Assembly: GCF_027744825.2 (NCBI RefSeq)
Contig: NC_071342.1
Location: 7,707,501 to 7,771,500, forward strand
DNA from: Synchiropus splendidus
Lineage: Eukaryota > Chordata > Actinopteri > Syngnathiformes > Callionymidae
Direction: 5' to 3'
Length of the DNA: 64,000 bases
Each line of letters opens with the position of its first letter. Positions within the stretch are counted from its first letter, which is position 1. The notes beneath the pieces are model-generated. The model worked only from the letters and a program-made list of their open reading frames with translations. It was not told the DNA's origin and ran no database searches. Both the position numbers and the translations under genes were made by a program. Of this stretch, positions 1 to 13,772 are shown one piece after another.

Positions 1-2160
1 CGTTGGCGGATCCAGAAAAACAGACAGAAAAAAAAAGCAACTGTGAAGCTGCTGCCTGATCCAACACTACAAAAACAAATAGTGTTGGTTCTCACGATGA
101 GTCCAACAGGTGCACACTGATCAGATGTGGCCGTTATTTCGTTTTGTTCAGTTACGAACAATTGTTTGGCCAGTGCACAGCTTTGGATGTGTTTTGGACT
201 GTTTAATCACCATATTTTTCTGGCTTAAATCTTTTCCTTATCTGTTTAAGCATCCTATTTGTTCATCATTTGAATACATGCTTCCAGTTTCTCAATCCAC
301 TGTCTTAGTTCTAGTTAAACAGGTCTGTAGTGCTTTCAGAACAGAGTAGAAACATCATGTCTGTTCTTTATTTTTTATTAAAAAAAAAACAAAAAAAAAA
401 ACTAACTAGAATGAATAACATTTCAAGTGATTTACGACATTGTTGATCTGGTATCAGAATTCTGCTACTCTGGTGGCACTAATCTCAAGTCTTTTGAGGA
501 CATTTGAGGAACACTCCCCTAAAGTGGCTGCAGATAAATGATCTGGAAAAGTAGGGAATACTATATTTCAAATGCTTATAAAAAATCACACTGAAATAAT
601 AATTAATATTTGAACTATTTCTCTTGTTTACGTCACTATTTAAGCGGGTGTGCATGTGTATTTGGATGTATTCTGAGTGTTGACTTAGTGAAATATATTG
701 TCTAGGAAAGAGGTGGGAGTCTGACTCTTTGTTTATAATACGGCATATTGGTTTGCGAGGGGACAAACAAGAAGTGGAGTCCTGCGTGCTAAATTTGCTT
801 TGATGATGGCGACCATGATAAGTACACCTGCGTCGGCAAAATAAGAGATAAGCTTATTGTTCGCACATTCAAATTTCAGATGATATTTTCCTACCCTCAG
901 GTCCGCAAATATACAATGACGCGGGAATGACATTTAGAAACTGCATTTTTCATTTCTTCCTCTTACCAATCAACCGTCATTATGCAAAGCCTAGGGCGTT
1001 TTACAATCATGATGAGGTCATACATTTTTCCGAAGAAGATCCTGTGTTTTGCCTTTCTGGTGAACTGCAAACGTGTTTGAAGTGAACCTGGAAACTCCAG
1101 ATGCTCCAAACCTCCTCAACGGTTTGGCACTCCTCATCTCTGATATTGTCACATAAATGCAGGGTAATTTGTTTTGGATTCATTAATTTAGAAAAAAAAA
1201 AAATCTTCATGTGTAGTCCTGCACTTTAAGGTTCGTAAAATGCCACTGCGCTACTCTTGATAATGTTTTCCTTCTCTGCGGTGAGTTAAAAAACAAAGCA
1301 ACTGCGCCAGATTTTCTTTGTCCCACTCCACTCCTCAAGTCGACTGCATCCCTTTTGACTGCCCGAGTGTGACAAGAAACTGCGTATGCAATGACTTTAG
1401 CATTACACTCCACACTGTATCAAGACCCAGACCAAGGCCAAGAGCGAATGGAGAACACGTTCGTCTATTTGCGTTCATAAATCCACATGAATCCACACAA
1501 CACCACTGAAATGGAATCCCTCCCAAGCGAGTCCCCAGCCCCTTTTGTTGAAATACATTGGTGTGTTTGAGAGTCATTCCGCTTCCAAATGAACGGCCAG
1601 ACCCCCAATCCATTACCTCCATGATTGGAGGAGGTTATTATTGAGTTCCCTAATTCCCACCACTAGAAGCCGCCACTTTTTTCATGGACTCTGAACCCTC
1701 CAGTTAAATAATTCTGCAACAAATACATACATTTCTACGGACAGACAAGCTTCAGCAGCCGAGATATAGAGCCTCCTCACATCAGACCTATGAACTCACA
1801 GGTGTTTTATTGACATCAAAGCATGCAAAGCTGGAACTAACAAAGGCCTCTAATAGGATTGGTCTCCTGCTATGAGTCTAATCCTATTGGCAACAATCGA
1901 AACATTTGAGTTTGTTCTCGTCATCAGTCTTGATGCTCACAGGACCCTGTTTTTAACACTTGTTCAGAAGTGATGTGACGTATCCACATGCATTTTTAAG
2001 ATGGAACACTGACATCTCTGACCTTTCTCCAGCGTTTACTGCACCACTGCAGCCGCGGCTCACACACCAGTGCGGTTTATTTGTACATAGAATGTCTGTT
2101 CTTCCTCAAATTTAGTCAGTGCATTTGATATTCAAGTGCGCTCAAAAGTCCATTTAAAGC
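1..2160. other. Intergenic, no gene recognised
   Basis: This is unique, moderately AT-rich sequence with short open frames only, none of which resembles a known protein. An interrupted A-run lies at about 380-401. A short GACC/CAAG-like stretch near 1421-1441 resembles a low-complexity motif also seen near 3117-3155. No RNA gene is visible. Confidence 0.6.
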
Positions 2161-2243
2161 CAACTAGATACTCACTGTTTGAGTGCCATGTCTCACCTCC
2201 GAGGTAAACTTTAATTCATGGAGGCATTTGGTTGTTGGATTGA

Positions 2244-2275
2244 AATTCAACACACTAAAATTAGTGTGTTGAATT
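2244..2275. repeat. Perfect short palindrome (15-bp arms, 2-nt loop)
   Basis: The left arm 2244-2258 (AATTCAACACACTAA) is the exact reverse complement of the right arm 2261-2275, separated by two bases. It would form a hairpin or cruciform. There is no T-run or gene context that would make it a terminator. It may be a relic of a mobile-element end or a local inverted duplication. Confidence 0.8.
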
Positions 2276-3719
2276 ATATACCTTGAACACATGGATGTGA
2301 CTCTGGTGTTGACACCTACAACCCAACTTTCTGCGGTCCTGATCCAGCCAATGGTGTGTCCCCTCACTGTTGAACAAGTCCCAGAGATTCTTTGACTCTT
2401 CCAGTTATTTATTGTTATTGTCCCTGGCTGGTTAATAACAATGCACTGTACACGCGCTGCAGATATTTTTATTACACACCAAAAAAAGATTCCTTTTCCA
2501 GCAAAAAAAAAAAAACTGACCAAAGTGCCCCTGTGAGCAGTCATGGGAAAAACACGACGCTCCTACGAAACAAACAATAAGGACTTGTCTGTATAAAAAA
2601 TGCTTTTATAAAAGCAATTTTAAAAAAGGATCAAATATGGTAGTTTGGTTCTTGAATTCAGGAGCCACCACAGAAAAGACCTGACCTCCACTGAGCCTGA
2701 GCCTGAGACTGCTATTGCCGACAGTACAGCTACTACTACAGCTGACTTCTGGGCCGGTGAGGGAGTGTCTTGTTCAAGCAGGTCAGAGATGAAACGTGAC
2801 GTGAGGCCAGGGAGGCATTAAGAGGCAAACATCAGGTCTTAAAACAGGTCCTATATTGTACAGGAAGATAAAGGAGTGTAAAAGGTGGGGAGCACCATTC
2901 AGTGGGAGGGCAGAGAGGTCAGACTGGTCCTGTACTGCTGTGCATAACACATGTCCAGAAGTGTTACTTTCGCCATCTTTCTAAGAAGGAAAACTCTCTT
3001 CTTTAAACCAGAACTCATTTGGGGTTTTTTTCAAATTCAAGACAGACAGATCTCCTGGCCACGTCTTTGATGGCAATGGAGGAGGGGTTTAACCTCCTGA
3101 CCCATGAGTCCCCGAGTCAAGACCGAGACCGGTACAAACAGAGACCAAGTCCAAGATGATCACATTTCAGTTCTTGATTTATTTTGACAAACAAATGCCC
3201 AATACCAATTCCTCCTATCGTAAGAGGAATTGTGTGTGTCAATTTGAATGATGAATAAATATGTCATCATGCGGCATTATGAAGTTAATTGTGTTTTACT
3301 TGGGTGGAGGGTCCCGTTTGATGTTCTCATCATCGGTGTTGAAGTGTAGCTGAACTTCAGAGCTTAACTTCAATTGGTTTTTACTTGCCAACTGGTAACT
3401 ACATTCATATTTTGTCATTAGACTCTTTTCCTCATTGCTATTCTCAGTAATGAGGAAATGCAAATTTCATTTGGATTAAAATAGAAGCCATCAACGGATG
3501 ACACATGCAGCAGATTTTGTTCACAAATACACATTTACTCACTGTAAAAACAAACAAAAAAAACGTTGTGTTATAGCAGTACTCGTCCACTAGGTGGTGC
3601 TCCATCTCTTTATCAACCCAGTTTTTTCTCCCTTCTGAACCTTCAACGACTGTGTTGTCTGTGAGCATATTGAAGCTTTAATCTTGAGTGACACCATATT
3701 GAGTTATCAACAGCCACTA
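2276..3719. other. Intergenic, no gene recognised
   Basis: Unique sequence with A-runs near 2503-2515. Around 3105-3160 there is a low-complexity run of GAGTC, AAGACC and GAGACC words that resembles decayed dispersed repeats in fish, but I cannot assign it. Nothing else is supportable. Confidence 0.5.
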
Positions 3720-4240
3720 TTTTTCAGCTTTTATATTCAGAGTATCAGAAAACCGATTGGCCACGTTGAAGCCCAGCGACTGGGTGGAGGATGCGGGAGC
3801 AGGTTTTCCGCCTCTCCTCCTCATCTCTCTGCCTTCATAACTCATAATAATGTGATGTGAGGAGAGAAAACTATGGGCGCTTGATGAAGAAGGATTCCGC
3901 CGATGAAGCCTGCGGCCCCGGCGCTGAGGGCCTCCAGCTTCAGCTCGACCCCAGGCAGCAGCTGCGAGCCTAATTGCCGGGCTTGATTTATACATCATTA
4001 CGGCCTCCATATAAGTCACCCTTTTGAAAAGAGCAGTTAAGCTACTTATACTTTCCACCAAACAGCCGCACTTCCGTACAAAATGAATGTATGCCGCTCC
4101 CGCTGAAAGCATATGGTATATTTCTGGCCTATTAATAATTCAAGTTGAATGAGCAAAAATTAGTTGGCTCGGTTACCGCCGCGTTTGTCCCACATTCATT
4201 CCACTGACATTTTGTAAATGGGGCTATTACGCTAAAAACA
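3720..4240. promoter_or_regulatory. Candidate conserved noncoding element
   Basis: This balanced-complexity block contrasts with the AT-rich DNA that follows it. It includes a GC-richer core at 3895-3975 and homeodomain-like words (CTAATTG near 3970), followed by a CCATATAAG CArG-like word near 4008. Frames across it are short and have no domain. Regulatory function is inferred from texture only. Confidence 0.25.
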
Positions 4241-5230
4241 AAGCAGAGTGAATGACCACGGTTTGCCGTACTTAGGAAAAGAGAGGGCCTCATTCGTACA
4301 CCTGTCATCTTTGAAACAAGGCTCCATTATGAGTTGCACAGAGGGGGAATATCGCACCTTTCAGCTTCACAGCAAAGCCAGCAGGAAAGAAACAGATTTT
4401 TTATTCTTTTTTATCACTGATGAAAACGTAAAGCAAATAAGTTAGTTAGCTAGAGTGACCCTTTATTTTAATATTTATAAAACTTTTTTTTATTGTTATA
4501 TAGAAGATTTTTAATGGATTTTTATGACTCTAATTCTTGAAATCATAAGGATCAATGACTCCTTTACCTCTTTTTCCAATGAATCAATTCATTTAAATTC
4601 TGTCTATCAACTTCAGGGAAGTTAAAATGGAAAGTTTTATTGACAAAAATGGAAAACTATAAAATAATGCTGTGCAAACTGCATGTGCAGCATTAAACAT
4701 TTTTTTTATTTCATTGGAAAATAGATTTTATGTTAGATTTTTAATGCAAAGTAGTTGGAATGGACTCGTACACACAGAATTACAAGTCTCAATTTCACTA
4801 ATACTTTCACTAATACTAATAATTTCACAATAAATATTGTGAAATTGGAGTTATTCTGGAATGAAAGTGAATCTCAACAATGACCATCTACCCACTTCAA
4901 AGCCAATTTATGTTTTTTTAAAGGTGAGTTTTAAACGTTTAATGTTTTAAATAATGTAAAAATATTTTAAAATTAAATAATTTTTAATAATTTAATTATT
5001 TATTAATTGTCATTTTTTATTTTAATTTGTAGTTTTCATATTTTCCTTCATATTTTTTTTTATACAGTTTAACCCGCATTTCCCTTCTTCATAAGGTGCA
5101 CTTTAATTTTATTTTTTCCACAATGAGGATTTTCTAATGCAAAATAAATGCATAAATAATTAGCTAATAACAATAATATGGAAACTTTCGAAAAAACTAT
5201 AGATAATTACATCACTGCACATTTGGTTGA
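4241..5230. other. AT-rich spacer
   Basis: From about 4440 the sequence becomes strongly AT-rich, with many T- and A-runs (4480-4500, 4900-5060). It contains the palindrome at 4821-4846. No gene is visible. Confidence 0.6.
4821..4846. repeat. Perfect short palindrome (12-bp arms)
   Basis: AATTTCACAATA at 4821-4832 is the exact reverse complement of 4835-4846, with an AA spacer. Partial copies of the ACTAATA/TTTCAC words lie just upstream (4796-4820), so it sits in a small, locally repetitive patch. Confidence 0.75.
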
Positions 5231-7739
5231 ACCATATGAAAAATGATCATGTGACTGAATTGCGGCACCACACTGTAAAAAACAACAAGAAGCAACAACC
5301 AAGCCTAAAGCAGCTATTGTTGATGGTCAAACTGAGTGTAACTAAAATGGAGGCCACATCTTCTGCGAGGCTTTTCAAAAGAGCTCTTCAACTTTCAACA
5401 CACTGTTGATTGAAATCGAATGAAGCTTTCATTACTGGCTGAAGAAAACCCAAGTGAACAGGTGTTCTTTTTCATATGTCACATCAATACATTTTAACAA
5501 CCCTTGACACCTTACATCCACACTGTTTCAGGGCCGCGCACACACACAGCATCAACACAGAAGGAGTGTCTCAATGGGCCCGAGCACATTGTTGCTTTAA
5601 CCTTCTGCGCCAGTTATCCCTCTCAGAGCTCGCAGCCTTGGCAGCTTCCTCTATTGGCTTTTTGTCACCAAGCCCCGGCTCGTACAGTGGCTGAGGGGCA
5701 GGAGGAGAACAAAACGGCAAGAAAGAAAAAGAGGTCGTTCTTTCACACGCGCGGTGAAGTGAGTGTGAGCCAGTTCTAGAGGAGGCCTCGTAAAGACTGA
5801 CTGAGGCCCAGTTGTCTGGGGTCATTATGTTGGGCAGATCATTAGGCTCGAAAGAGGAGGCACACGACATGGCACCGTTAAACCCTCAGCTATACGGCTG
5901 CACGACCCCATGGCTCTTAATAGAGGCTGAATACTAAGTAAATGACCTGACCTCTGGGAGCCATGGTGCTAAATGGTTCTGTTCAGGAGCTGGAATGGAG
6001 GAGGTGAGGTGCCCGTATCTGTTGGTCGTCTGGGGTTTGCTGTTAAACAGGCAACTGGAGAGACCTCTGACATTCATGGAGTTGGGAAGGTTCACCACCA
6101 CAGGTTTAGAATTCAAACAAGCTTGCCCAGGTTTTCAGGAATCGGTCGACATGCACGGTACGCTCCTAATGTATCACACAACCTGGTACCATGGAGGCAG
6201 GGGCACTGTGACCAGGCCATGCCATGACGGAGGGCCAAACGGAATTGACGCCACCAGATGCCGGCCTTTATGAGGGTCACTTCTCATGCAAAGGTCTATG
6301 TTGGTATCATCCTGTCATAGAGACTCGGTCAAAATTCATCAAATGTTATGTTAAGAACAAATCTTATTTTTATTATGCACAACTGTGTTTTGGTTCAGGA
6401 TGAGAAGACTTAAAGGCAAAGCCTAATATCAGTTGTCTTCCATCCTACGCCAGTGGATTTTGGTATAGGTCCCCTCAAAAATACCATATTGGATAACCAC
6501 TAAAACACTACTGGCTATATTGTTGACGGCAATTTCGGCCTAGTTATCAGGAAGTAGCAAACATTCGCTGCTTCTTTTACCACGGTGGGCTGCTTCAAGA
6601 CGTTGCTATACTTGTCAAATACTAAATTTGACAGTATTCTTGTGGACCGTATTTTAGTTCCTCTGTCTCACTGGACCTTCAAAACAAATGCAATTTACAC
6701 TCCAGAAGCTACTGATCGTTGAATCACGATACCATGCAACAAACTTTAGGGCAGCTATGTTTGAGGTGGCGGGGTCACAGATTCAGTGCCTTTCAAGCGA
6801 CCTGTTTCATTTGCCACATCAAACCTAAAACTGAAAAAGCTGAACCCGGATGACTAGTCGCGGCGCAGTAAACAATCCGAGCCCAGAACAAAAACTGACC
6901 CTACCCGTTGTGAGACCTACAATTCTGCTTGTCCCATCTACCATGTTGATGCGCCACTAACTTCATCAAAACTGTCTCAAGCTCCTCGGATCCAGTGTCC
7001 TGTGCCAGATGGACTCCATTTATCCTTGTTCCTTGTTTGCTCACTCCTTCTTTCCATGTGATTGATCTCTTAGTTATCCCTGTTGCCGGTGTTATTCTGT
7101 GCATGTGTGTTGCATGCTTCTCTTCTGCTCTCCTATGTTCCCCTGGTGAGTAGTTTTGACAGCCAGGCTTGTGATTTTGCTCTTGGTTCTTCCTGCTGAC
7201 CATCATGTCTGTTTAGATCCTGCCAGTTGATTCACTGTCTATTTGGACTCCTCCACAACAATTGTTTTCTTATGGATTTTCAAACGTGACGCTGTGACTT
7301 ACTCATCATAAGTGTTGGGTTCCACCTCGGTTGATTCCATAGGACCAATCACTGTTGAGTGTTTACATTCTCCCAGCTATTCAGACGGTTTTCCTCCGTG
7401 CGCTCTGGTTTCCTCCCATAATTCTCATTCGATTGTTAAGTAAAAATCTGAGTGTTCATGTAACTCAAGGAAAAGTGAGTTGGTTTTACCATCTCTACCA
7501 CCTTTTTTTAAAAGGTCTCTTCCCATCTGAGGCCTGACCTCAAACTTTCCTAGGAAGGGTAGGTGCTGGAAATATTATCATCTTTCCTAGTTTCCTACAT
7601 CACAAACCACTGTCTGTTGCGTATAAGACGTGTGCAAATATATTAAAAGTCTCTCCAACGTTTACGCTCTTCGTCCTAGGCTCCACCTCCCGGGCGTCTC
7701 CTTCTCCTCTGCTTGAATGTCAGCACTCTGTGGGAGGAT
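5231..7739. other. Intergenic, no gene recognised
   Basis: Mixed unique sequence. The part at 5560-5900 is somewhat GC-richer and open in several overlapping frames, but the translations share no family feature. 6900-7260 is pyrimidine-rich on the + strand and could be an old repeat; I cannot assign it. Confidence 0.5.
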
Positions 7740-8440
7740 TTAACGTTGCTTTTAACCTGCACAGCCTCATAATCACCTTGACATTTACCCTGCATTCAAT
7801 CAAGTTTTTAACGGCATATTTATTGCTGTGACTTTCTTATATTGCAGGAGGCTGGAGTAATTAAGCAGGTTATTAAGAGTCTTAATGCAGTTTGCCAGGC
7901 TAATATTCTCTGTTTTCCTGTGTGGAACTTAGCCATGTCAGCGGCCTCAAGATAGAGCGACGGAGGAAAGGACAGAAATACTATTAGGTGGAGTATCAGA
8001 TGACTCTGGGTGTGAGGCGTGGAGCGGTGTAGCACTGCCTCTCCCTCCTTTATCGCCCAGGTTATTATCACAACTGCTGGGGAATTGTCGAGACGGGAAG
8101 ATAGGAGTGGCAACGATCCATCCGGGACTCCTCCATCACCGCACGCCGCAGCCCCCCGAATAGAAATTACATCTGCATCTGAATTAGTGACATTATTCGC
8201 CAATTTGGCTCAGAGTGAACATTGTTCCATTGAAGGTGGAATTAAATTAGAAAATGAGTGAGTCTTTAATTTTCAGATTATAAATCAGGGAATATAATTC
8301 ACCCCCTTGTACCTTTAGGGCAATCACATTATCCTAAGCGACATTTTATCCTGAGCCCGGCCGGCTGATCTGCCGACAGTCACACACCAATCATGCTTCC
8401 TGTGGAAGCAGGAAATACATCTTCCCCTCCAGAATTAGAC
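7740..8440. promoter_or_regulatory. Candidate conserved noncoding element
   Basis: Unique sequence with closely spaced homeodomain-type words, including TAATTAAG at 7858-7865 followed by TTATTAAG and CTTAATG within 30 bases. A second cluster lies near 8165-8290 (GAATTAGTG, GGAATTAAATTAG). The GC-rich word CCCGGCCGGC lies near 8356. The open frames on both strands lack protein-like features. The enhancer role is inferred. Confidence 0.35.
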
Positions 8441-9819
8441 ATAAAATATGAGCCTCTCCTCCTGCATGAGCGCTGATGGTCCTTCTGAACTCATAAAAAG
8501 CGTCGAGGATTACATGGTTCAAGTGTTTTCAAGCGCTTCAGCACCGAGCGCATAATTCTCTCGGTTGGTGAAGATACAAATACGAAATATCTTAACATGT
8601 GCTGATCTTTGGCGTGACATTTTATACACTTTGGTGGTGGATTTATCATTTATATGCTTGCAACCAATAAGGTCATGCGTCTTGAATACAAATTTGTGAT
8701 CCCAATGCAATAGATAAATTGAAGTCTGAAAAGCTGAGGCTATTCAAGATCACTGACAAACATGGATTCTAGTCAAGTTCATGACTGTCTCATGCATTGG
8801 CTGATCAACAGTGTTGCTGCCTCTGTTGGCTCTTTATTAATAAGCATTAAACTTCCTTTCAAGTGTTGATTTGGCTGTAATTACTATGAATTATTACATT
8901 GTTCTGTCATTCTTCTGTGAAAACACTTCACAGTTGTTGGCTAAAAACAGCTCAGAACTCGAGTTTCTGCAAATTTGTGCTCTGTACAATACTCCAGTCA
9001 TAATGTACGATCACCAAACACAATGAAGAACATTTGTGAGGTCAACAGTTTTCAGAATCTGGCCACAAGCAAGATGGTAACAAGAAAACAAAAAAAAAAA
9101 CAAAAAACAGCAGGTTCGCAGGGGAAGTGCATCGATTTGATTTCTTGGAAAACAAACAGGATAAACATAAACAGGAAGTAAAAGTTTTGATTCTATTCTA
9201 TTCTCTCTACAAGGCACACGTGAGTATAGTTTTCATAGACGTCACTATCTTCTTTGCTGACTGGAACTTGAACTCACTGTTCTCGCACTTCCGCTGTAAC
9301 TAGAATGCAGCGTGCTTGAGGAAGATGATAGGGTCAAGAGGTCATGATCAGAATCAAGATTCGGGCAGGAACGAGAATAAACTCTTTAAACTACAGTAGA
9401 CAGAGTGGCAGGTAGATCATCTACCAATCATTGAGATGAATTCAGTTTTTTTATGATCTGGATTAATGACTGAGCATGTGGTGATATTGTCCTGAGCTAG
9501 ACCATGAAGTACATGCAACATTTTTAAATCTCTACCATGCAGACACAGGAAGCAATAGTCAGACTTATGTACCTTTTCGCAGTGGTGTTGTCGTGTATAA
9601 AATCTGCTCTTTTCATTGAATTGCATGTAAAGTCTTGCTCACAAAAAGGGAAACCGAAACAGCACTTTATCACCATTGCCCTGCTTAAAACTTCCAAATA
9701 AGAATTTAAAGTCAATAAAAACGACTTTCCAAACACTTCCGCAGCATTGAAAATAGCACTGGCTCGGAAGGAGCAATTCAATAAGTTATAGTTTCACATA
9801 ACCTGGTCACATTAGAACG
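8441..9819. other. Intergenic, no gene recognised
   Basis: Unique AT-rich sequence with an A-rich stretch at 9087-9107. Short frames only. No repeat family or RNA gene is recognised. Confidence 0.5.
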
Positions 9820-10560
9820 AATGGATCGACCTTTTACCGCCAGCCATTGCGACTCTGGCCCAAAAACATTCAGGCTGTTCATTTCATTCTGGCCAATGCC
9901 CAGACCTCATTAAAAATGAATGCACATCTTAAACCCCAACACTAGGACTTTTCCATTAGGGAGAGAGATATGAGGGTGATAAACATTATTTGTGATCGGA
10001 TATGAATCGTGCGAGGATTGGCTGCAATATTGGGAGCCGTATTGAAAAGTGATTGTGCTTGAATTCCCCCATGCAGCCTCATGCCATATCACAGCTCTTG
10101 TAATTTGATTCCTATTCATTGGAGCCATTGTTGTGCATCATATTGAAAGGCCTATCAGGCTGATCTAGACCAACCAATTTGGAGTTTTGTTATTCAGGCC
10201 CACTTGGTTGATTTTAAGCTGATCAGGATATTTGCCTGGCGCAGTCTTGCCTTTTCTGAATGGCCTTATCTCCCATTTAATTACCTCACTGCTTTTGTTC
10301 AAGCAAAATTCATCTATTTTGCTGTGTGTTTTCATCTGTGTGCTTCATAAAAGACGGCGAACAGCTGGAGAAAGCGCGTCTTTGCTTGCTGGCGGTTTCT
10401 GATGTCACAGCTACTTTGATATACGGTTCAGGTGTATTTTCATGGAGGCAGCGCTTCGGCGGTTTCCTCATAAAAGGCAATAAACCTTGACAGGCTATTG
10501 GAGATTCACCCTTAAGCACTTCAGCGACAACATGGCGGACATATACGTTTAATATTCCAT
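9820..10560. promoter_or_regulatory. Strong candidate conserved noncoding element
   Basis: About 700 bases of non-repetitive sequence, dense in developmental transcription-factor words: CATTAAAAATGAATGCAC near 9907, a SOX/POU-like composite CATTGTTGTGCATCA at 10126-10140, CCAATTTGG near 10174, and CATTTAATTACC near 10274. No translated frame resembles a protein. It is one of the best enhancer candidates in the window. Cross-species conservation would decide. Confidence 0.4.
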
Positions 10561-10827
10561 TGATGGATGTTTAGCGGCACGGCTAGCATGATCATGTGCA
10601 GCGTCCTGCGAGGGAAGAAAACATCTGGAAAGGAGACAATTGTGTGGCTTCAGTTACAAAGCATGATTCACACAGAAGAGGCACAAAAACGAGATATCGT
10701 GCTTACTTTACTTCCCTGTATGATGAACAGGTTACTTTCGCATCTGTTTTTTATTTTCATTAAGGTAATTTTATTTAAATTGGAGCATAATATTCCTCTT
10801 CATCAAGATATTTACTAACTAATAAGA

Positions 10828-10880
<53 letters not shown>

Positions 10881-11640
10881 CATTTCAACAGCAAATCCAT
10901 GCTACTACAACGCTATTCTATCTATTTATTAACCTCTTTTTATTTAAAGAAAATAATAATGATGATGTTTGTACACTTATATGTATAGTGTAAAAGATAT
11001 TATAATATTATAAAACATTATTTATTAAAGTTGCATTCATGTACTTGAAATAATAAACCAGATGACTGGCTTATTTTAAATTATTTAAAAATTATGAAGA
11101 GTTATTTTCAGCCCACCAACATTTAAAATCTTTTTCTTTTCCTTTTTTTCCCTCAACATTTATTGAATACTTTATTTACCATTTCTGTTTTTGTATTTGC
11201 TTTCTTGTAACTCAGACGCTCGAATAGTGAACTGCCGGAACACAACTCTTCCATTGGTACATTTAACCACATTGTTCATAGAAAATGTTAACTCACTCAG
11301 GCTACCCGTTGGTAGAAGCTTGTGGAAGTTGAATGCAGAAAACACCTCGCTTATTTTATTTTATTTTAACCGTCTCACTGGATAGCTCTTACAGTATGGG
11401 TCACTGAAGATGACATGATGGGCCCCACCTTGAGTAATCCAAATCTAATCCAGATTTTCAGGCTAGTTTTTCAGTCAATTTCTGTCATCTCATTGTTCCA
11501 AGTCAACGTGTGATGCAGATCATGGATGCATTTTGCCACGGAACTTTGTAAAAACCGCATAATTCTCGTCCATTTTGCAGTAACAGCACTGGTTTGAGTC
11601 CTATTATCTGTCTGTTTAACACCATTTCAACCATCACACT
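10561..11640. other. AT-rich spacer with TA microsatellite
   Basis: From 10740 to about 11180 the sequence is strongly AT-rich, with several TAATATT words around the TA array. Nothing gene-like is seen. Confidence 0.6.
10829..10874. repeat. (TA)n microsatellite
   Basis: An uninterrupted run of 23 TA units, followed by ATATTA. It is likely length-polymorphic and self-complementary. Confidence 0.95.
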
Positions 11641-13747
11641 TTCCTCCAGACTCGGTGAAAGTCAGAAAGGATGATAATGCTCGCCCTTGGACACCCGGCA
11701 CCACAGGGCAGGGTTGTGATGGGCTGCAGTATCCCCCACATATTAATATTAATACATATAAAAGCCGCCCGTCTGGCAGAGAATCGCCTGCTCGTGGAGA
11801 CGCACAACCTCCAAAAATGCATTTCTGCCTGATTGTGGACACACATACGCACACAAAAAAACCAAGTAAAAGGCCCATTATGTGTGTAACTGCCTTCACA
11901 GATGGACGGTTTCCCGAGGTCAGTTTAAAACATTTGCCAGCAGGAAACCTACACAGAGTGCCGCTTGTTCATAACGTTTGGGGAAAACACACATTATGTA
12001 AATGATTCTTCGTTTGGATCTGAACTCACTTGGATAGAAACTGTGTACAAATGGCTGCAATGTCAGCCAATGCTAATGGTGGATGCGTGTTTGTTGAGAC
12101 ATGGATATTGTCCAGCTCTTTTTATCTAAACGGACAATCAGTTGAATTTTCCTGTTTTTTCAAAGTGCTTCTGCGATGTCAGACGGAAGAACAAGGATTC
12201 CAGGACCATTACAGCAGCAACAGCAACTGTTTGGTGTCTTGGTAAACCTTTAAAGAGGTCCATGTAACGTCAATAGTAAAAGTAAGGAGGACGGCAAGTG
12301 AATCATTTGCAGAGAGCAGAAGTAAATGCTAGTGCGCCGATGCTCCAGTAGAGGCCACGGCGTTCAAACACAAGGGCAACAGGGAAATAAAACTGATTTG
12401 ATTTGGAAATGCAGTTAGTGAAGTGAGTCGCTGACACGAACGATGGACTGAGAAGCAGATTTCAATGTCAACAAGCAAATCACAAGCAAATCAGGTTCCT
12501 GTTTTCCTCCACATTTCAGTTGTGCGAGATGTAACCGCTGAAAGGGAAAATTAAATGGCATCGTTCGCGGCGTTTTGTCGGGGAAAACTAAGTGCAGAAG
12601 GGCATGTTCACCACGTGTCATTGAACTGCATGCTTGAACTTTGAGAAACCAGGATCCCAGCTCATCAGAGTCGGAAATAAAGGCTCTGTGGTGAATGCTG
12701 GCTCTTCGAGCCACAAAAGGGATTAGCAAAGCGTGGAGAGCAGGAGAAGCTAATGGCTTCAAGAAAAGGCGACCAATGTAATTCGGTGTTGAGCCATTGA
12801 ATTTGCCCCCCCACCAGCATGTCCTTGCACCACTGCTGATCGAGTGTTACTGACAGAAGGCGTTAAGGAAGGAGGAACATCTTTTGACCCTTTTTATTGG
12901 ACAGACATAGACCAGAGTTCCTCCTGCACTTGGATACTTGACATAGTCGCCTCTGTTTAACTAAGATTTTTTGATATTTTGACCCATATGTTCACCAAAT
13001 TTAAGTGGAAATAGGTTTGATGTTCTAGGGTTTCTGGAGAGAAATGCAGCTGAACAGTCACAGGGTTGGTCAACCATGAAAGTAGTGTGATGGCCGGGAA
13101 GTTTATTTGGACTGAAATATCTCAAGAACGTCACTTTCAAGGCTTTAAACCTTCATGACTGTTCTACAATTTATTTTACATTGATTACAAGAGATTTGCG
13201 AGTTTAAATGTTCATGGAGAAACTGAAACTAATATTCTGAATTCAGCATTATGAAAACTTTATTAAATACTATACGACAACGCAAATTGCATTTTATTAT
13301 TATTATTATTTTATTTTATTTTATTGTTCATGACTGCATGTTATTCCAAAGCACTTTCCTAGTTGGTGGGATCCCTACTGACCATTTTAAAAACACATTT
13401 ATGCAGTAAATAAAATGTGTCCAGCATAATGTCTTCCGTCATTTCAGGTGCTGACGAATGACCAGTACAACGTCACGTTATCATCTGTGGTCCTCAAGTC
13501 GATCCAACAAGTGAAGTCTGCAACATGCAATACAATGTGCATGCATTTATACATTTAACGCTGTAGTATACTGCTCAGCGTAATGCATGCAGTGTAATTC
13601 AAGTCTGCGAAAAAAAGTCTTGCAAAGAAGCAAGTATAAAAACAAGAAGGACGGAGAGATGGCAGTGAAAATAAGACGGATGGTCCTGACAGACAAGTTC
13701 AATGGTCATCCTTACTTACCACTTTGTTGGGTGATCAATGAATAAGT

Positions 13748-13772
13748 AACGTATTTTCTGGACTGTAAATCT
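13748..13772. repeat. Short fragment resembling the end of the 25.5/40.8 kb repeat
   Basis: The + strand reads GTATTTTCTGGACTGTAAAT. On the opposite strand this resembles the terminal TACAGTCCAGAA words at the end of the dispersed repeat near 25865. Only about 25 bases match, so this may be an isolated terminus or chance. Confidence 0.3.
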
